From the NCBI GenBank assembly GCA_945881965.1, contig CAMCVS010000001.1:167402-231401 (forward strand): a stretch of DNA of 64,000 nt. Direction: 5' to 3'. Both the position numbers and the translations under genes were made by a program. The stretch is from Paracoccus haematequi. Its GTDB lineage: Bacteria > Pseudomonadota > Alphaproteobacteria > Rhodobacterales > Rhodobacteraceae. Within the stretch, counting starts at the first letter, position 1. Each line of letters opens with the position of its first letter. Below, piece by piece: positions 1 to 7,274 of the stretch. The notes under the pieces are model-generated. The model was not told where the DNA came from. It was given only the letters and a program-made list of their open reading frames with translations, and did no database searches.

Positions 1-72
1 TTCAAGGTCAACGCTGGACAAGGCGACAAAGGCCGACAGTTTCCGTGTCAAAGGGCTTTCCAGGATCGACAT
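1..72 (-). CDS. Crp/Fnr-family regulator, N-terminal fragment (cut by window start)
   Basis: Only the first 24 codons are inside the window, reading leftward from an ATG at 72-70. The peptide starts MSILESPLTRKLSAF and continues into a leucine-rich stretch, which resembles the N-terminus of alphaproteobacterial Crp/Fnr regulators (an N-terminal helix leading into the cNMP-binding-like beta barrel). A good ribosome binding site, AAGGGA, lies 7 bases upstream. An FNR-box-like palindrome sits at 138-151 upstream of this start, consistent with an oxygen- or NO-responsive regulator that may control itself. The DNA-binding domain is outside the window, so the family call is an inference from a short stretch. 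Confidence 0.5.
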   Translation of the reverse strand, partial: MSILESPLTRKLSAFVALSSVDLE

Positions 73-137
73 GGCAAATCCCTTTTTTGATAGGTTGCGC
101 GATTTACCTTCGGTACTGCGGTAACTTTGCCTTCATG

Positions 138-151
138 CTGATTTATATCAG
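138..151. promoter_or_regulatory. FNR/Dnr-type operator palindrome CTGAT-N4-ATCAG
   Basis: The sequence CTGATTTATATCAG has two 5-base inverted arms separated by 4 bases. It matches the FNR/FixK/Dnr consensus TTGAT-N4-ATCAA except for the outermost base on each side, and the change is symmetrical. It lies 66 bases upstream of the leftward Crp/Fnr-like gene and about 90 bases upstream of the rightward gene at 242, in an AT-rich patch. Autoregulation of the Crp/Fnr gene is the simplest reading. Confidence 0.5.
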
Positions 152-241
152 TCTGGAAACAAAATTACGCGATATCATAACGGCATACCGCGACACGGCC
201 CTGTCGGCCCCCTGCGCAGTCAGCTTTGAAAGTCACTGCAC

Positions 242-481
242 ATGCCCATTCCCGCGCCCAACGATGTTGCCGGCACTGCCGCCCTCGCAATCTGCGAATC
301 GTTGCTGCTGGCATTGAACGACCGAAATGTGTTGCCGGAACGTGAAATCCTCGGGATCCTGAAGGATGCGGCAGCGGCCCACGAACAGGCCCCGCCCGGC
401 GATCAGGACGCGCTGCATGTGGCGGTGGCGGCGCTGATCAACAACATCATCTTGGGTGGCAATTCGGTGCGGCGGCGCTGA
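242..481 (+). CDS. Small conserved hypothetical protein, 79 aa
   Basis: A short, acidic to neutral, alanine/leucine-rich helical protein with no signal peptide or membrane segment; the middle (residues 15-55) is predicted helical by eye. I recognise the general type, small hypothetical proteins common in Rhodobacteraceae, but no named family. The start ATG at 242 has only a weak GAAAG-like ribosome binding site. It is followed by a convincing hairpin at 510-543 with A-rich and T-rich flanks, which supports it as a real single-gene transcription unit. Function unknown. Confidence 0.6.
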   Translation: MPIPAPNDVAGTAALAICESLLLALNDRNVLPEREILGILKDAAAAHEQAPPGDQDALHVAVAALINNIILGGNSVRRR

Positions 482-509
482 ACGCGCGGCCAAGACCGCA
501 ATGACACCC

Positions 510-543
510 AAAAGGCGCCGGCGATCACGCGACGGCGTCTTTT
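510..543. terminator. Bidirectional intrinsic terminator
   Basis: AAAAGGCGCCG at 510-520 pairs with CGGCGTCTTTT at 533-543 (one G-T wobble), with a 12-base loop. The A-tract on the left and T-tract on the right make it usable in both directions: for the rightward gene ending at 481 and for the leftward micro-ORF ending at 560. Confidence 0.75.
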
Positions 544-559
544 GTCATGTCAGATGCGG

Positions 560-610
560 TTACATCCGTCCGGTCAGCATCAGCACGACGATCAACACGG
601 TTCCGAGCAT
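560..610 (-). CDS. Possible 16-aa hydrophobic micropeptide, DUF3309-like start
   Basis: An ATG at 610 reads MLGTVLIVVLMLTGRM and stops at 560-562. The first residues are like the start of DUF3309 membrane peptides (typically near 50 aa, starting MLxTILIVxL), and the end MLTGRM is like their C-terminus, so this may be an internally shortened family member. AAAGG lies 7 bases upstream as a ribosome binding site, and terminators at 510-543 and 645-677 bracket it. It may equally be a chance open frame or a decayed gene; length alone gives little support. Confidence 0.35.
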   Translation of the reverse strand: MLGTVLIVVLMLTGRM

Positions 611-644
611 GGCATGACCTTTGGTCTGGCGGGAAACGGGAAAA

Positions 645-677
645 GCCCCGCCGCCAACGAAATTCTGGCGGCGGGGC
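645..677 (-). terminator. Intrinsic terminator downstream of the small basic protein gene
   Basis: GCCCCGCCGCCA at 645-656 and TGGCGGCGGGGC at 666-677 form a perfect 12-base-pair stem with a 9-base loop. Read on the minus strand the stem is followed by TTTTC. It ends the leftward gene at 693-851. Confidence 0.8.
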
Positions 678-692
678 CATTCGGCAGCGGGA

Positions 693-851
693 TCAGCCCT
701 TTTTGGGGAGGGCCTTTCCCTTGCCGAATGCTTTTTGGAATGCCGCGTCGTTCGGCGTGGTCTTGCCCTCGGGATCGCGGGATTTATAGTCGCTGCCCGG
801 TTTGGCGGCCTTGGAGGCCGCGCTGGCCTTGGGTTTCTTGTTCTTGTCCAT
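693..851 (-). CDS. Small basic lysine-rich protein, 52 aa
   Basis: Starts MDKNKKPKASAAS and ends in FGKGKALPKKG, with many Lys, Ala and Ser residues and no hydrophobic stretch. It is probably a cytoplasmic, disordered or nucleic-acid-associated small protein. It lies 30 bases downstream of the CsbD-like gene on the same strand and is closed by the strong terminator at 645-677, so the two probably form a stress-related transcription unit. I do not recognise a named family. Confidence 0.6.
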   Translation of the reverse strand: MDKNKKPKASAASKAAKPGSDYKSRDPEGKTTPNDAAFQKAFGKGKALPKKG

Positions 852-881
852 GACGGATGCCTTTCAGATGCGGGGATCGGG

Positions 882-1055
882 TCAGAGGCCGCGCAGCGCG
901 TCCTTGACCTTGCCGAAGGCCTTTTGCACGCCACCCTCGGATTTCTCGATCTTGCCATCGGTTTCCAGCGCAGGATCGTTCGTGGCCTTTCCGACCTGTT
1001 CCTTGATGGTGCCGGTCGCCTGTTTGACGGTGCCCTTGATGCGGTCTTTGTCCAT
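882..1055 (-). CDS. CsbD-family stress protein, 57 aa
   Basis: The protein begins MDKDRIKGTVKQATGTIKEQVGK and ends in GKVKDALRGL, the standard CsbD-like layout (DRIKG..KQ..G..KE..GK..D). CsbD proteins are small, abundant, general-stress proteins of unknown mechanism, often induced by osmotic or acid stress. I chose the start at 1055 because AGGAGC sits 8 bases upstream; an ATG at 1079 in the same frame would add eight residues but lacks a ribosome binding site and fits the family less well. Expression probably belongs to the general stress response. Confidence 0.85.
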   Translation of the reverse strand: MDKDRIKGTVKQATGTIKEQVGKATNDPALETDGKIEKSEGGVQKAFGKVKDALRGL

Positions 1056-1306
1056 GGGACGTGCTCCTGTATGGGACATGCCGCCAAGCTGCGCCGGATA
1101 TCCGTGCGCGGTGGTGCAACTGCGGCGATGATAGGACCACCCTATCGCGGGCCGTCAAACCTGCCCTAACCTGCATCAGCGCAACGCGGGGTGGGTTTAC
1201 TGATCCATATAAGTGCATATCCGCAGCCTTGGTTCACAATGGTCCTCTCATCCCCGCAGACCGCATCGCGCGGCACAGCCCTGGGAACGGCCCAAAGGAA
1301 CGCATC

Positions 1307-1519
1307 TTGACGCAATCGAATATCGCCGCCTTCATCGCCTTGGCCCTTGGCGGGGTGCTGCTGTATTTCGCCTGGCAGGGGGCGAACGCGCCCGTGGATA
1401 AGGTGACCGAAGCGCTGACCGGGCGTTATACCGGTGCCACCATGTGGTATCTGATCGGTGGACTTGCGGCCATCATCGGCGGCGGCGCGTTGCTGTATCG
1501 CGGCGATGCGCGCGGCTGA
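1307..1519 (+). CDS. DUF3185-type small membrane protein, 70 aa (TTG start)
   Basis: Two hydrophobic segments (about residues 6-23 and 46-64) flank a conserved polar loop containing PVDKVTEALTGRYT and ATMWYLIGG, the pattern of DUF3185 proteins. The ATG codon farther upstream in this frame would add about 80 unrelated residues; the TTG at 1307 is preceded by AAGGAA with 7 bases spacing and gives the normal family length. It is probably an inner-membrane stress protein. The next small membrane protein gene follows in the same direction 47 bases downstream. Confidence 0.75.
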   Translation: MTQSNIAAFIALALGGVLLYFAWQGANAPVDKVTEALTGRYTGATMWYLIGGLAAIIGGGALLYRGDARG

Positions 1520-1566
1520 TCACGATCTGTGATCCGCGCTTTACCCCCTGAAACAAAGGAAATCCC

Positions 1567-1758
1567 ATGACAGTCATTGATCTGATTGTTACGCTTGTTG
1601 TCGTTGGCGTCGCCCTGTGGGCGGTCAACAATTATCTGCCGATGGACGGCAAGATCAAATCCATCCTGAACGTGGTCGTGGTGATCCTTGTGGTGTTGTG
1701 GCTGCTGCGCGGGTTCGGCGTGATGGGCGATCTGGGTTCGGTTCGGCTGGGTGGCTGA
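1567..1758 (+). CDS. Thivi_2564-like small membrane protein, 63 aa
   Basis: Two transmembrane segments (about residues 4-20 and 32-48) separated by NNYLPMDGKIKSILN, the hallmark of the small Thivi_2564-family membrane proteins. AAAGGA lies 6 bases before the ATG. It shares direction and spacing with the DUF3185-like gene and is probably co-transcribed with it. Role unknown; neighbours suggest envelope or stress physiology. Confidence 0.75.
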   Translation: MTVIDLIVTLVVVGVALWAVNNYLPMDGKIKSILNVVVVILVVLWLLRGFGVMGDLGSVRLGG

Positions 1759-1864
1759 CACGGCTGCCAGGGGTCCGGCGGGGTTTTGCCGGATCGGACC
1801 CGCCACCACGGCCGACAGGCACAGATCAGGGGCGCGCAAACACGCGCCGCGCGATCTGACCTGA

Positions 1865-2287
1865 TCAGTGCGGCTCTGCCAGTGCAGGCGTTTCCTGATG
1901 CGCCATCCGCAGCCACGCCGCGCCATCCTTCAGATAGGTTGAGCTGCACAGCGCCACATGCACCGGGTCGCTGCCGCGTTCTGCGGCCACGCGGTAAGCC
2001 AGCACCGCGATCACGCCCCGGATTGCCAGATAGCGGTCGGTCATCTCGATCGCGCGCCAGCGCTGCGCCACGTTCTTGTCGCGCCACAGGTCGCCGCCTT
2101 GCAGGATGCCCGCCGGATAGGGAAAGATGAACACCGCGTCTTTCGCCGTCATCTTGCGCGCGCTGTCCGCGCCTTCGGTCCAGAACCGTTCTTCCAGATC
2201 CCAGAGGATGGCCTGATCCTCGGGCGACGCGGTATCGTGCCGGTCCGTGGTGGCATGAGGGTTGCGTGGCGTCAGGGTCGCACTCAT
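1865..2287 (-). CDS. DUF4440/NTF2-like fold protein, 140 aa
   Basis: An alpha+beta protein with the spacing of a DUF4440/SnoaL-like cone fold: an N-terminal helix containing DLEERFWTEG, then KDAVFIFPYPAG, GVIAVLAYRV and a C-terminal strand with LKDGAAWLRMAHQ. Such proteins form a small hydrophobic cavity; some are enzymes, many are ligand binders. No catalytic set can be assigned. Its ATG overlaps the stop of the upstream membrane gene by four bases (ATGA), so the two are translationally coupled. Confidence 0.65.
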   Translation of the reverse strand: MSATLTPRNPHATTDRHDTASPEDQAILWDLEERFWTEGADSARKMTAKDAVFIFPYPAGILQGGDLWRDKNVAQRWRAIEMTDRYLAIRGVIAVLAYRVAAERGSDPVHVALCSSTYLKDGAAWLRMAHQETPALAEPH

Positions 2288-2637
2288 TGCCCCGGCCCGA
2301 TTGATCCGCTGATCAGGATCTGGATCACGATCAACGCGGCCCCAACCAGCACCGCGATCATGCCCAGTGACAGCTTTGGGGTGGTCCCTCGCATTGCCCC
2401 CGCGACAGCATCCGGTTGCGGCACGGCTCCGCGCGGCACACGGTCCGGCAACAGCCCGCTCAGGCTTTGTGCCACGCTGGCGTGATCGCGGATCAACGCG
2501 GGCACGTCAAAAAACCGCGCCAGCGCCGACAGCACGCTCACCCGCGCGCCCCGCCGGTCCTCGCCCACGGACGCATACAGGAACCGGTCAAAGGCAGGGT
2601 CATGCGGGGTCAGGATGGGGGCGGCGGACATCGGCAT
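2284..2637 (-). CDS. Hypothetical protein with one C-terminal membrane segment, 117 aa
   Basis: A soluble N-terminal part of about 85 residues is followed by one strongly hydrophobic segment (about 91-109, MIAVLVGAALIVIQILI) and a short tail, so it is a tail-anchored type of inner-membrane protein. No family recognised. GAAATG-like sequence lies before MPMSAAP; MSAAP two codons later is an alternative start. It is the first gene of a two-gene unit with the DUF4440-like gene. Confidence 0.6.
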   Translation of the reverse strand: MPMSAAPILTPHDPAFDRFLYASVGEDRRGARVSVLSALARFFDVPALIRDHASVAQSLSGLLPDRVPRGAVPQPDAVAGAMRGTTPKLSLGMIAVLVGAALIVIQILISGSIGPGQ

Positions 2638-2876
2638 TTCCTTCGCAAACGGAGTGCGCCCAGCCTAGGCGCGGCAGAGGCGGGCCGTGCTGACCCAGAT
2701 CAGCCCGACGGGTAGGGTCGCGATTTAGCGCGCGCAATGATCCGGATCAGCATGGCCCCGGATAATTCGGCAAGAATGACGGGTGGCACCGGTGCGGTGC
2801 AGCGGCTATGGCAGGAGGATGGCTGCAATCCGCCCCGCGTCTGCTGTCGAAGTCATTCCACCATGTCGGGGCTCTC

Positions 2877-3743
2877 ATGGCGCGCGTCATTATCACCCAT
2901 GCAACCACCTATCGCTATGGCGCGGCTGTGGCCCTGGGTCCGCACCGGCTGATGCTGCGCCCGCGCGAAACCCGCAACTTGCGCCTGCTGGCGTTCGATC
3001 TGGACATCACGCCCACAGCCCCGGTGGACTGGTCGCATGACGTGGCGGGCAATGCGATTGCTTGGGTCAATATGCGCGGCGTGACGGATACCCTGTCGAT
3101 CCGGTCGCGCGCCACGGTCGATATGACGGCCCCGCTCTGGCCCGTATTCGCCATCGCCGCCAGCGCCGCGCAATACCCGTTCGCCTATGGCGCGGATGAT
3201 GCCACTGATCTGGGCGCGCTGGTGCAGCCGCAATATGTGGACCCGGACGCCCGCCTTGCCGCATGGGTTGCACAAATCGTGATGGCGCGGCCCACCGATA
3301 CGCTGGCGCTGTTGACCGACATCAGCAATGGCATTACTGCGCAGATCGCCTATCAGGCCCGTGAAACCGAAGGCACCCAAGGCCCGCTGGACACGCTGGA
3401 TCGCGGCTGGGGTTCGTGCCGCGATTTCGCCGTGCTGTTCGCCGAGGCGGCGCGCACCTTGGGATTGGGCGCGCGGCTGGTATCGGGATACCTGTATGAT
3501 CCGACGCAGGTGCTGACCGGATCGGGTGTGGCCGGATCCACCCATGCCTGGGCCGAGGTTTTCGTGACCGGCGCGGGCTGGATCGCGTTCGACCCTACCA
3601 ATCGCGCGGTGGGGTCGGGGCACCTGATCCCGGTCGCCGTCGCGCGCAACATTGCCCAGATTGCGCCCATCATCGGCAGCTTGCATGGTGCCGCCGCTGA
3701 AAGCGTCACGATGGATGTGGCGGTCAGCGTCGAAACCGCCTGA
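2877..3743 (+). CDS. Transglutaminase-like cysteine protease domain protein, 288 aa
   Basis: The N-terminal third has the bacterial transglutaminase-like N domain pattern ([25 protein letters not shown] region). The catalytic core follows with the triad Cys in [12 protein letters not shown] (about residue 181), His in [10 protein letters not shown] (about 222) and Asp in IAFDPTN (about 239). These enzymes are usually peptidases or amidases rather than true transglutaminases. The start at 2877 (MARVIITH) matches where family members begin; an in-frame ATG at 2808 would add 23 residues. No signal peptide, so cytoplasmic. It stands alone, convergent with the leftward leuD-like gene. Confidence 0.85.
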   Translation: MARVIITHATTYRYGAAVALGPHRLMLRPRETRNLRLLAFDLDITPTAPVDWSHDVAGNAIAWVNMRGVTDTLSIRSRATVDMTAPLWPVFAIAASAAQYPFAYGADDATDLGALVQPQYVDPDARLAAWVAQIVMARPTDTLALLTDISNGITAQIAYQARETEGTQGPLDTLDRGWGSCRDFAVLFAEAARTLGLGARLVSGYLYDPTQVLTGSGVAGSTHAWAEVFVTGAGWIAFDPTNRAVGSGHLIPVAVARNIAQIAPIIGSLHGAAAESVTMDVAVSVETA

Positions 3744-3782
3744 GCAAAACCGCGCGCCGGCGTTTTACGACCACATGATCGG

Positions 3783-4391
3783 TCAAGCGACAGGCCAGAC
3801 CCACGGCGCGGCGCGGCGGCGACGCGCGGCAAAGGCCGTGATGGCCGCGCCATGTGACGCGGTCAGGTCGATGTCATCCCACCCGTTGATCAGCTTCTGC
3901 CGCCAGACCGGGTCCAGCGCAAAGGGTGTGCTGTCGGCCCCGACGATGGACAGGCTGTCAAGGTCAACCGTCAGCGTGGCGGGGCAGGATGCCAGCAACG
4001 CCTCGGCCTGCGCCTCGGACACGCGGGCGGGCAAGAGGCCGTTGTTAACCGCGTTGCCTGCGAAAATATCCCCGAAACTGGGCGCGATCACCACGCGGAA
4101 CCCGGCATCGACAAGGGCATAAACGGCGGCCTCGCGCGATGATCCGCCACCGAAATTGCGCCGCGTGATCAGGATGCTGGCCCCCTGCGCCGCCGTATGG
4201 TTCAGCGGGAAGTCAGGGCGCAGAGCGTCACCATCGCGGCGCAGGTCATGCAGCAGGAACCGGCCATAGCCCGATGCGCGCGGGGCCGACATGAACCGCG
4301 CCGGGATGATCTGGTCGGTGTCGATGTTTTCGATGGGCAGCGCGGCAGCGCGGCCCTGATGCACGGTCCATCCTTTTGTCGGGCCGGTCAT
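3783..4391 (-). CDS. leuD: 3-isopropylmalate dehydratase small-subunit family protein (LeuD-like), 202 aa
   Basis: Swivelling domain of the aconitase superfamily: ENIDTDQIIPARFM at 21-34 and FGDIFAGNAVNNGLLP at about 108-123 are LeuD hallmarks. The substrate loop is altered: residues 81-93 read GGGSSREAAVYAL where ordinary LeuD has a CGSSREHAPWAL-type sequence. The start at 4391 overlaps the leuC-like stop by four bases; GGGGGCGGGC lies just upstream. The gene pairs with leuC and sits in a catabolic island under a GntR regulator, with no leuA or leuB nearby, so I infer a hydratase for a substituted maleate/malate (citraconate- or dimethylmaleate-hydratase-like) rather than leucine biosynthesis. 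Confidence 0.85.
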   Translation of the reverse strand: MTGPTKGWTVHQGRAAALPIENIDTDQIIPARFMSAPRASGYGRFLLHDLRRDGDALRPDFPLNHTAAQGASILITRRNFGGGSSREAAVYALVDAGFRVVIAPSFGDIFAGNAVNNGLLPARVSEAQAEALLASCPATLTVDLDSLSIVGADSTPFALDPVWRQKLINGWDDIDLTASHGAAITAFAARRRRAAPWVWPVA

Positions 4392-5773
4392 GCCCGCCCC
4401 TCCAGCAAGGGGCGCACATCGGTCAGATGGCCGGTGACGGCGGCGGCGGCGACCATGGCGGGCGACATCAGGTGCGTGCGCGCGCCGGGGCCTTGCCGCC
4501 CCCTGAAATTGCGGTTGGTGGAGGACGCGCAGCGTTTGCCGGGGGCGACCAGATCTCCGTTCATGCCCACACACATCGAACAGCCCGCGCCCACCCATTC
4601 AAGGCCGGCGTCGATGAAGATGCGGTCCAGCCCCTCGGCCTCGGCCTGGGCTTTCACCAGCGCCGATCCAGGCGATACCATCCCCGGCACGCGGGCCTTG
4701 CGTCCTGCCAACACGGCGGCGGCGGCGCGCAGATCTTCGATCCGGGCATTGGTGCAGGACCCGATGAACACCTGATCCACCGCGACACTGTCCAGCGGGC
4801 GACCGGCGGTCAGCCCCATATAATCCAGCGCCTGCGCGATGCGGGCGGCCTCGGCGGGGTCGGTCGCCCGAGCAGGGTCGGGAATGGTGGCGGTGATGGG
4901 CAGGGCGTCTTCGGGCGATGTGCCCCATGTGACGATGGGGGCGACATCGGCCATGTCGATGGTCACCTCGCGGTCGAACACCGCGTCGGGGCCACTGGCC
5001 AGCGCGGCCCATTGCTCGCAGGCCGCGTCGAAGTCATCTGGCGCAAAGGGGCGTCCGCGCAGCCAGTCGAAGGTCACTTGGTCGGGGGCTACCATGCCGG
5101 TGCGCGCGCCGCCTTCGATCGACAGGTTGCACAGTGTCAGCCGCCCCGCGACGGAAAGCGCGCGCACGGCGTCCCCGGCATATTCCACTGCATGTCCGCG
5201 CGCGCCATCTGCCCCAAGACGCGCGATCCAGGCCAGCGCAATATCCTTGGCCCCCACGCCCGACCCGGCCTGCCCGGTAAAGGTGATCCGCATCCGCGCG
5301 GGTTTTTTCTGCCAGATGGTTTGCGTGGCCAGCACATGCGCCACCTCGGTCGCGCCGATACCAAAGCCATAGGCCCCCAGCGCCCCATGCGTGGCCGTAT
5401 GGCTATCGCCGCAAACCACCAGCATCCCCGGCAGGGTCAGCCCCTGTTCCGGCCCCATCACATGCACGATGCCTTGGCCCGGATGGCCCAGCCCGAACAG
5501 GCGGATGCCTTGGGTGGCCGTGTTGTCCTGCAAGGTCTGCACCATGCGGGCGATGTCGGGATCGCTGACCGGTCCGCGCGTCGGCACGTAATGATCCGCC
5601 ACACCAACGGTCAGGCCCGGTTCCGCCACCGTCATCCCCCGCGCCGCCAGCGCACGAAAGCCGTGGTGCGAGCCTTCGTGGACATAATGCCGGTCAACCC
5701 ACAACAGCGCCGCGCCATCGTCGCGGGTCAGGATGACATGGTCATCCCACAGCTTGTCGAAAAGCGCTCTCAT
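4388..5773 (-). CDS. leuC: 3-isopropylmalate dehydratase large-subunit family protein (LeuC-like), 461 aa
   Basis: Aconitase-superfamily catalytic subunit starting MRALFDKLWDDHVI. The three cysteines that hold the 4Fe-4S cluster are visible in IGSCTNARIEDL and GAGCSMCVGMN, and GDSHTATHGALGAYGFGIGATEVAHVLATQ is the expected substrate/cluster region. Length is normal for LeuC. ATG at 5773 overlaps the GntR stop by four bases (ATGA), so gntR-leuC-leuD is one leftward operon. With LeuD it should hydrate/dehydrate a branched dicarboxylate; the genomic setting (C-C lyase, FAD dehydrogenase, HyuAB) argues for a degradative role. A housekeeping isopropylmalate role cannot be excluded. Confidence 0.9.
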   Translation of the reverse strand: MRALFDKLWDDHVILTRDDGAALLWVDRHYVHEGSHHGFRALAARGMTVAEPGLTVGVADHYVPTRGPVSDPDIARMVQTLQDNTATQGIRLFGLGHPGQGIVHVMGPEQGLTLPGMLVVCGDSHTATHGALGAYGFGIGATEVAHVLATQTIWQKKPARMRITFTGQAGSGVGAKDIALAWIARLGADGARGHAVEYAGDAVRALSVAGRLTLCNLSIEGGARTGMVAPDQVTFDWLRGRPFAPDDFDAACEQWAALASGPDAVFDREVTIDMADVAPIVTWGTSPEDALPITATIPDPARATDPAEAARIAQALDYMGLTAGRPLDSVAVDQVFIGSCTNARIEDLRAAAAVLAGRKARVPGMVSPGSALVKAQAEAEGLDRIFIDAGLEWVGAGCSMCVGMNGDLVAPGKRCASSTNRNFRGRQGPGARTHLMSPAMVAAAAVTGHLTDVRPLLEGRA

Positions 5774-6573
5774 TCCGCTGCACCTGTCATCGGCACCAGC
5801 ACCGGTTCCCATTGCCGCGCGCCCGCCTTGCCCACACGGTTCAGCACCATGTCCAGCCGGAACCGGTCTGGCCGATAGAGCGCCGCCAGATGTTCCACGC
5901 CCCGCCCCGTGGCGTCGAACACCACGCGCGTTAGCGATATCAGCGCAGCACCCACCGCCACCTCCAGCGCCTCGGCAACGTCTGGGGTCGCTAGGCTGGC
6001 GGATATCGACTGCGTCGCATGATCAACCTGCACGCCTGCGCGTTCCAACAGCCGGAACAGCGGCGTGCCCGCCAGATCGGTTTCGCTGAAATCCTGTGCG
6101 ATATCATCGGGGACATGCGTGGTCAGATGCGAGAACGGCGCACTGTCCATCAGGCGCACCCGCACGGCGCGCTGCACCCGCACACCGTCCGCCAGCCGCA
6201 ACGCGTCGCTGACAGGGGCGGGGGCGGGGATATAGGCATAGGACAACAGCCGCGCCGTGGTCTGCTGGCCCATCTGCACCAGTTGCGGCATCAGCGTGGC
6301 GAAATCGGCAGCAATCGCGGCGCGTTGCGGGGCCGCTCCCGTCACAACCGTGCCCGACCCGGCGCGACGGTCGATCAGCCCTTCCTGCGCCAGCACATCC
6401 AAAGCGCGGCGGATCGTCACCCGGCTGACGCCATAGTGATCGGCCAGCCGCAATTCGCCCGGCAATACCGCACCGGGGGGCAGGTCGCCGCGCGTGATCT
6501 CGTCGCGCAGCAGCAGGTAAACCCGCTGCGCCTTGCCGCCCTCTGCCGAAATCCGCGCCGTTTGCAGTGCCAT
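5770..6573 (-). CDS. GntR-family (HutC/UTRA subfamily) transcriptional regulator, 267 aa
   Basis: N-terminal winged helix-turn-helix (about residues 15-80; LRLADHYGVSRVTIRRAL is the recognition region) followed by a UTRA ligand-binding domain (about 95-240; ATQSISASLATPDVAEAL). HutC-type members usually repress catabolic operons and are released by a pathway intermediate. It is divergently placed to the tautomerase-hyuBA operon and is first gene of the leuCD unit, the classic position of a local regulator. Start choice is uncertain: ATG 6573 has a G-tract just upstream, while ATG 6585 and TTG 6594 (GGGGGT five bases before) are in frame and would add four or seven residues. Confidence 0.88.
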   Translation of the reverse strand: MALQTARISAEGGKAQRVYLLLRDEITRGDLPPGAVLPGELRLADHYGVSRVTIRRALDVLAQEGLIDRRAGSGTVVTGAAPQRAAIAADFATLMPQLVQMGQQTTARLLSYAYIPAPAPVSDALRLADGVRVQRAVRVRLMDSAPFSHLTTHVPDDIAQDFSETDLAGTPLFRLLERAGVQVDHATQSISASLATPDVAEALEVAVGAALISLTRVVFDATGRGVEHLAALYRPDRFRLDMVLNRVGKAGARQWEPVLVPMTGAAE

Positions 6574-6593
6574 CCGCCCCCCCATCGCAGTCA

Positions 6594-6713
6594 AATGTTA
6601 CCCCCGGCCTGCAACAAAGCAAACGAAATGTCTGGTCAAGGCGCAACTAAATGTATTGCGGCATGGATCAAAGCAGTATTAAAAATCAGACAGGTTGAAT
6701 TGCGGAGGTCACC
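6594..6713. promoter_or_regulatory. Divergent control region between gntR-leuCD and the hyu operon
   Basis: An AT-richer stretch in an otherwise GC-rich island. TGTCTGGT at 6629-6636 and its near-inverted copy ATCAGACA at 6685-6692 (7 of 8 bases) could be half-sites for the GntR/UTRA protein. A possible rightward promoter is TTGCGG at 6656 and TATTAA at 6677 with a short 15-base spacer. A strong ribosome binding site GGAGGT precedes the ATG at 6714. The region must hold both promoters; the exact elements are guesses. Confidence 0.4.
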
Positions 6714-7274
6714 ATGCCCATCGTCACCGTGCAGATTCTGGAAGGCTATGATGCGGCGGCGAAAACCCGGCTGGGGCGCGCGCTGACCGATGCGGTGCGG
6801 TCAGTGGTGCCCGCCGCGCCCGAGGCGGTGACCGTGATCCTAAACGAGATGCCCACCGCCAACTATCTGCGCGGCGGTGAACATCGCGCAGGCGCGCCCG
6901 CGCTGCCCGATGCGGCCCATGTCGTGCAGACGTTTCTGGCCGCGATGGAGGCGCGCGATCTGGCATCAGCGCGCGCGCTGTTGGCGGCAGGGTTCACGAT
7001 GACCTTTCCCGGCGACCGCCGCATGACCACGCTGGAGGAACTGGTGGCATGGGCCAAGCCCCGCTACCGATTCGTGAAAAAGACCTATGAGCGGTTCGAT
7101 GCCATGGGGTCGCTGGTTTACTGTTTCGGCACGCTGCATGGCGAATGGCCGGATGGCACGGCCTTTGCGGGCATCCGGTTCATTGACCGGTTCGAATTGG
7201 CGGGCGGGCTGATCGTGCGGCAGGACGTCTGGAACGACATCGCCGAGGTGCTGGCGCAGGGTGGGGCAAAATGA
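6714..7274 (+). CDS. 4-oxalocrotonate tautomerase-like domain fused to a SnoaL-like domain, 186 aa
   Basis: Residues 1-60 look like a 4-OT-type tautomerase monomer: MPIVTVQILEGYDAAAKTRL places Pro directly after the initiator Met, the position of the catalytic amino-terminal proline, and VTVILNEMP is the typical following strand. Residues 68-180 are SnoaL/NTF2-like (VVQTFLAAMEARDLASARALL, FDRFELAGGLIVRQDVW). Tautomerases convert enol and keto acids or dehalogenate; the SnoaL fold is often an isomerase or a cavity-forming binder. First gene of the rightward operon; the stop overlaps hyuB by four bases. The fusion suggests isomerisation of an unsaturated intermediate. Function of the pair of domains is inferred. 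Confidence 0.75.
   Translation: MPIVTVQILEGYDAAAKTRLGRALTDAVRSVVPAAPEAVTVILNEMPTANYLRGGEHRAGAPALPDAAHVVQTFLAAMEARDLASARALLAAGFTMTFPGDRRMTTLEELVAWAKPRYRFVKKTYERFDAMGSLVYCFGTLHGEWPDGTAFAGIRFIDRFELAGGLIVRQDVWNDIAEVLAQGGAK

Noticed and set aside
3744-3782. Terminator between the transglutaminase and leuD-like genes
   Set aside because: AAAAC and GTTTT flank a GC-rich core but the stem has mismatches and cannot be drawn cleanly.
4376-5878. Long open frames antisense to leuC (and similar antisense frames over many genes)
   Set aside because: High-GC DNA gives long open antisense frames; these are rich in His/Arg/Gly/Gln, lack ribosome sites and match no family.
5770-6594. Considering the TTG at 6594 as the definite gntR start
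   Set aside because: It has GGGGGT upstream but would add only a few residues outside the HTH; ATG 6573 or 6585 is at least as likely, so the start is left uncertain.
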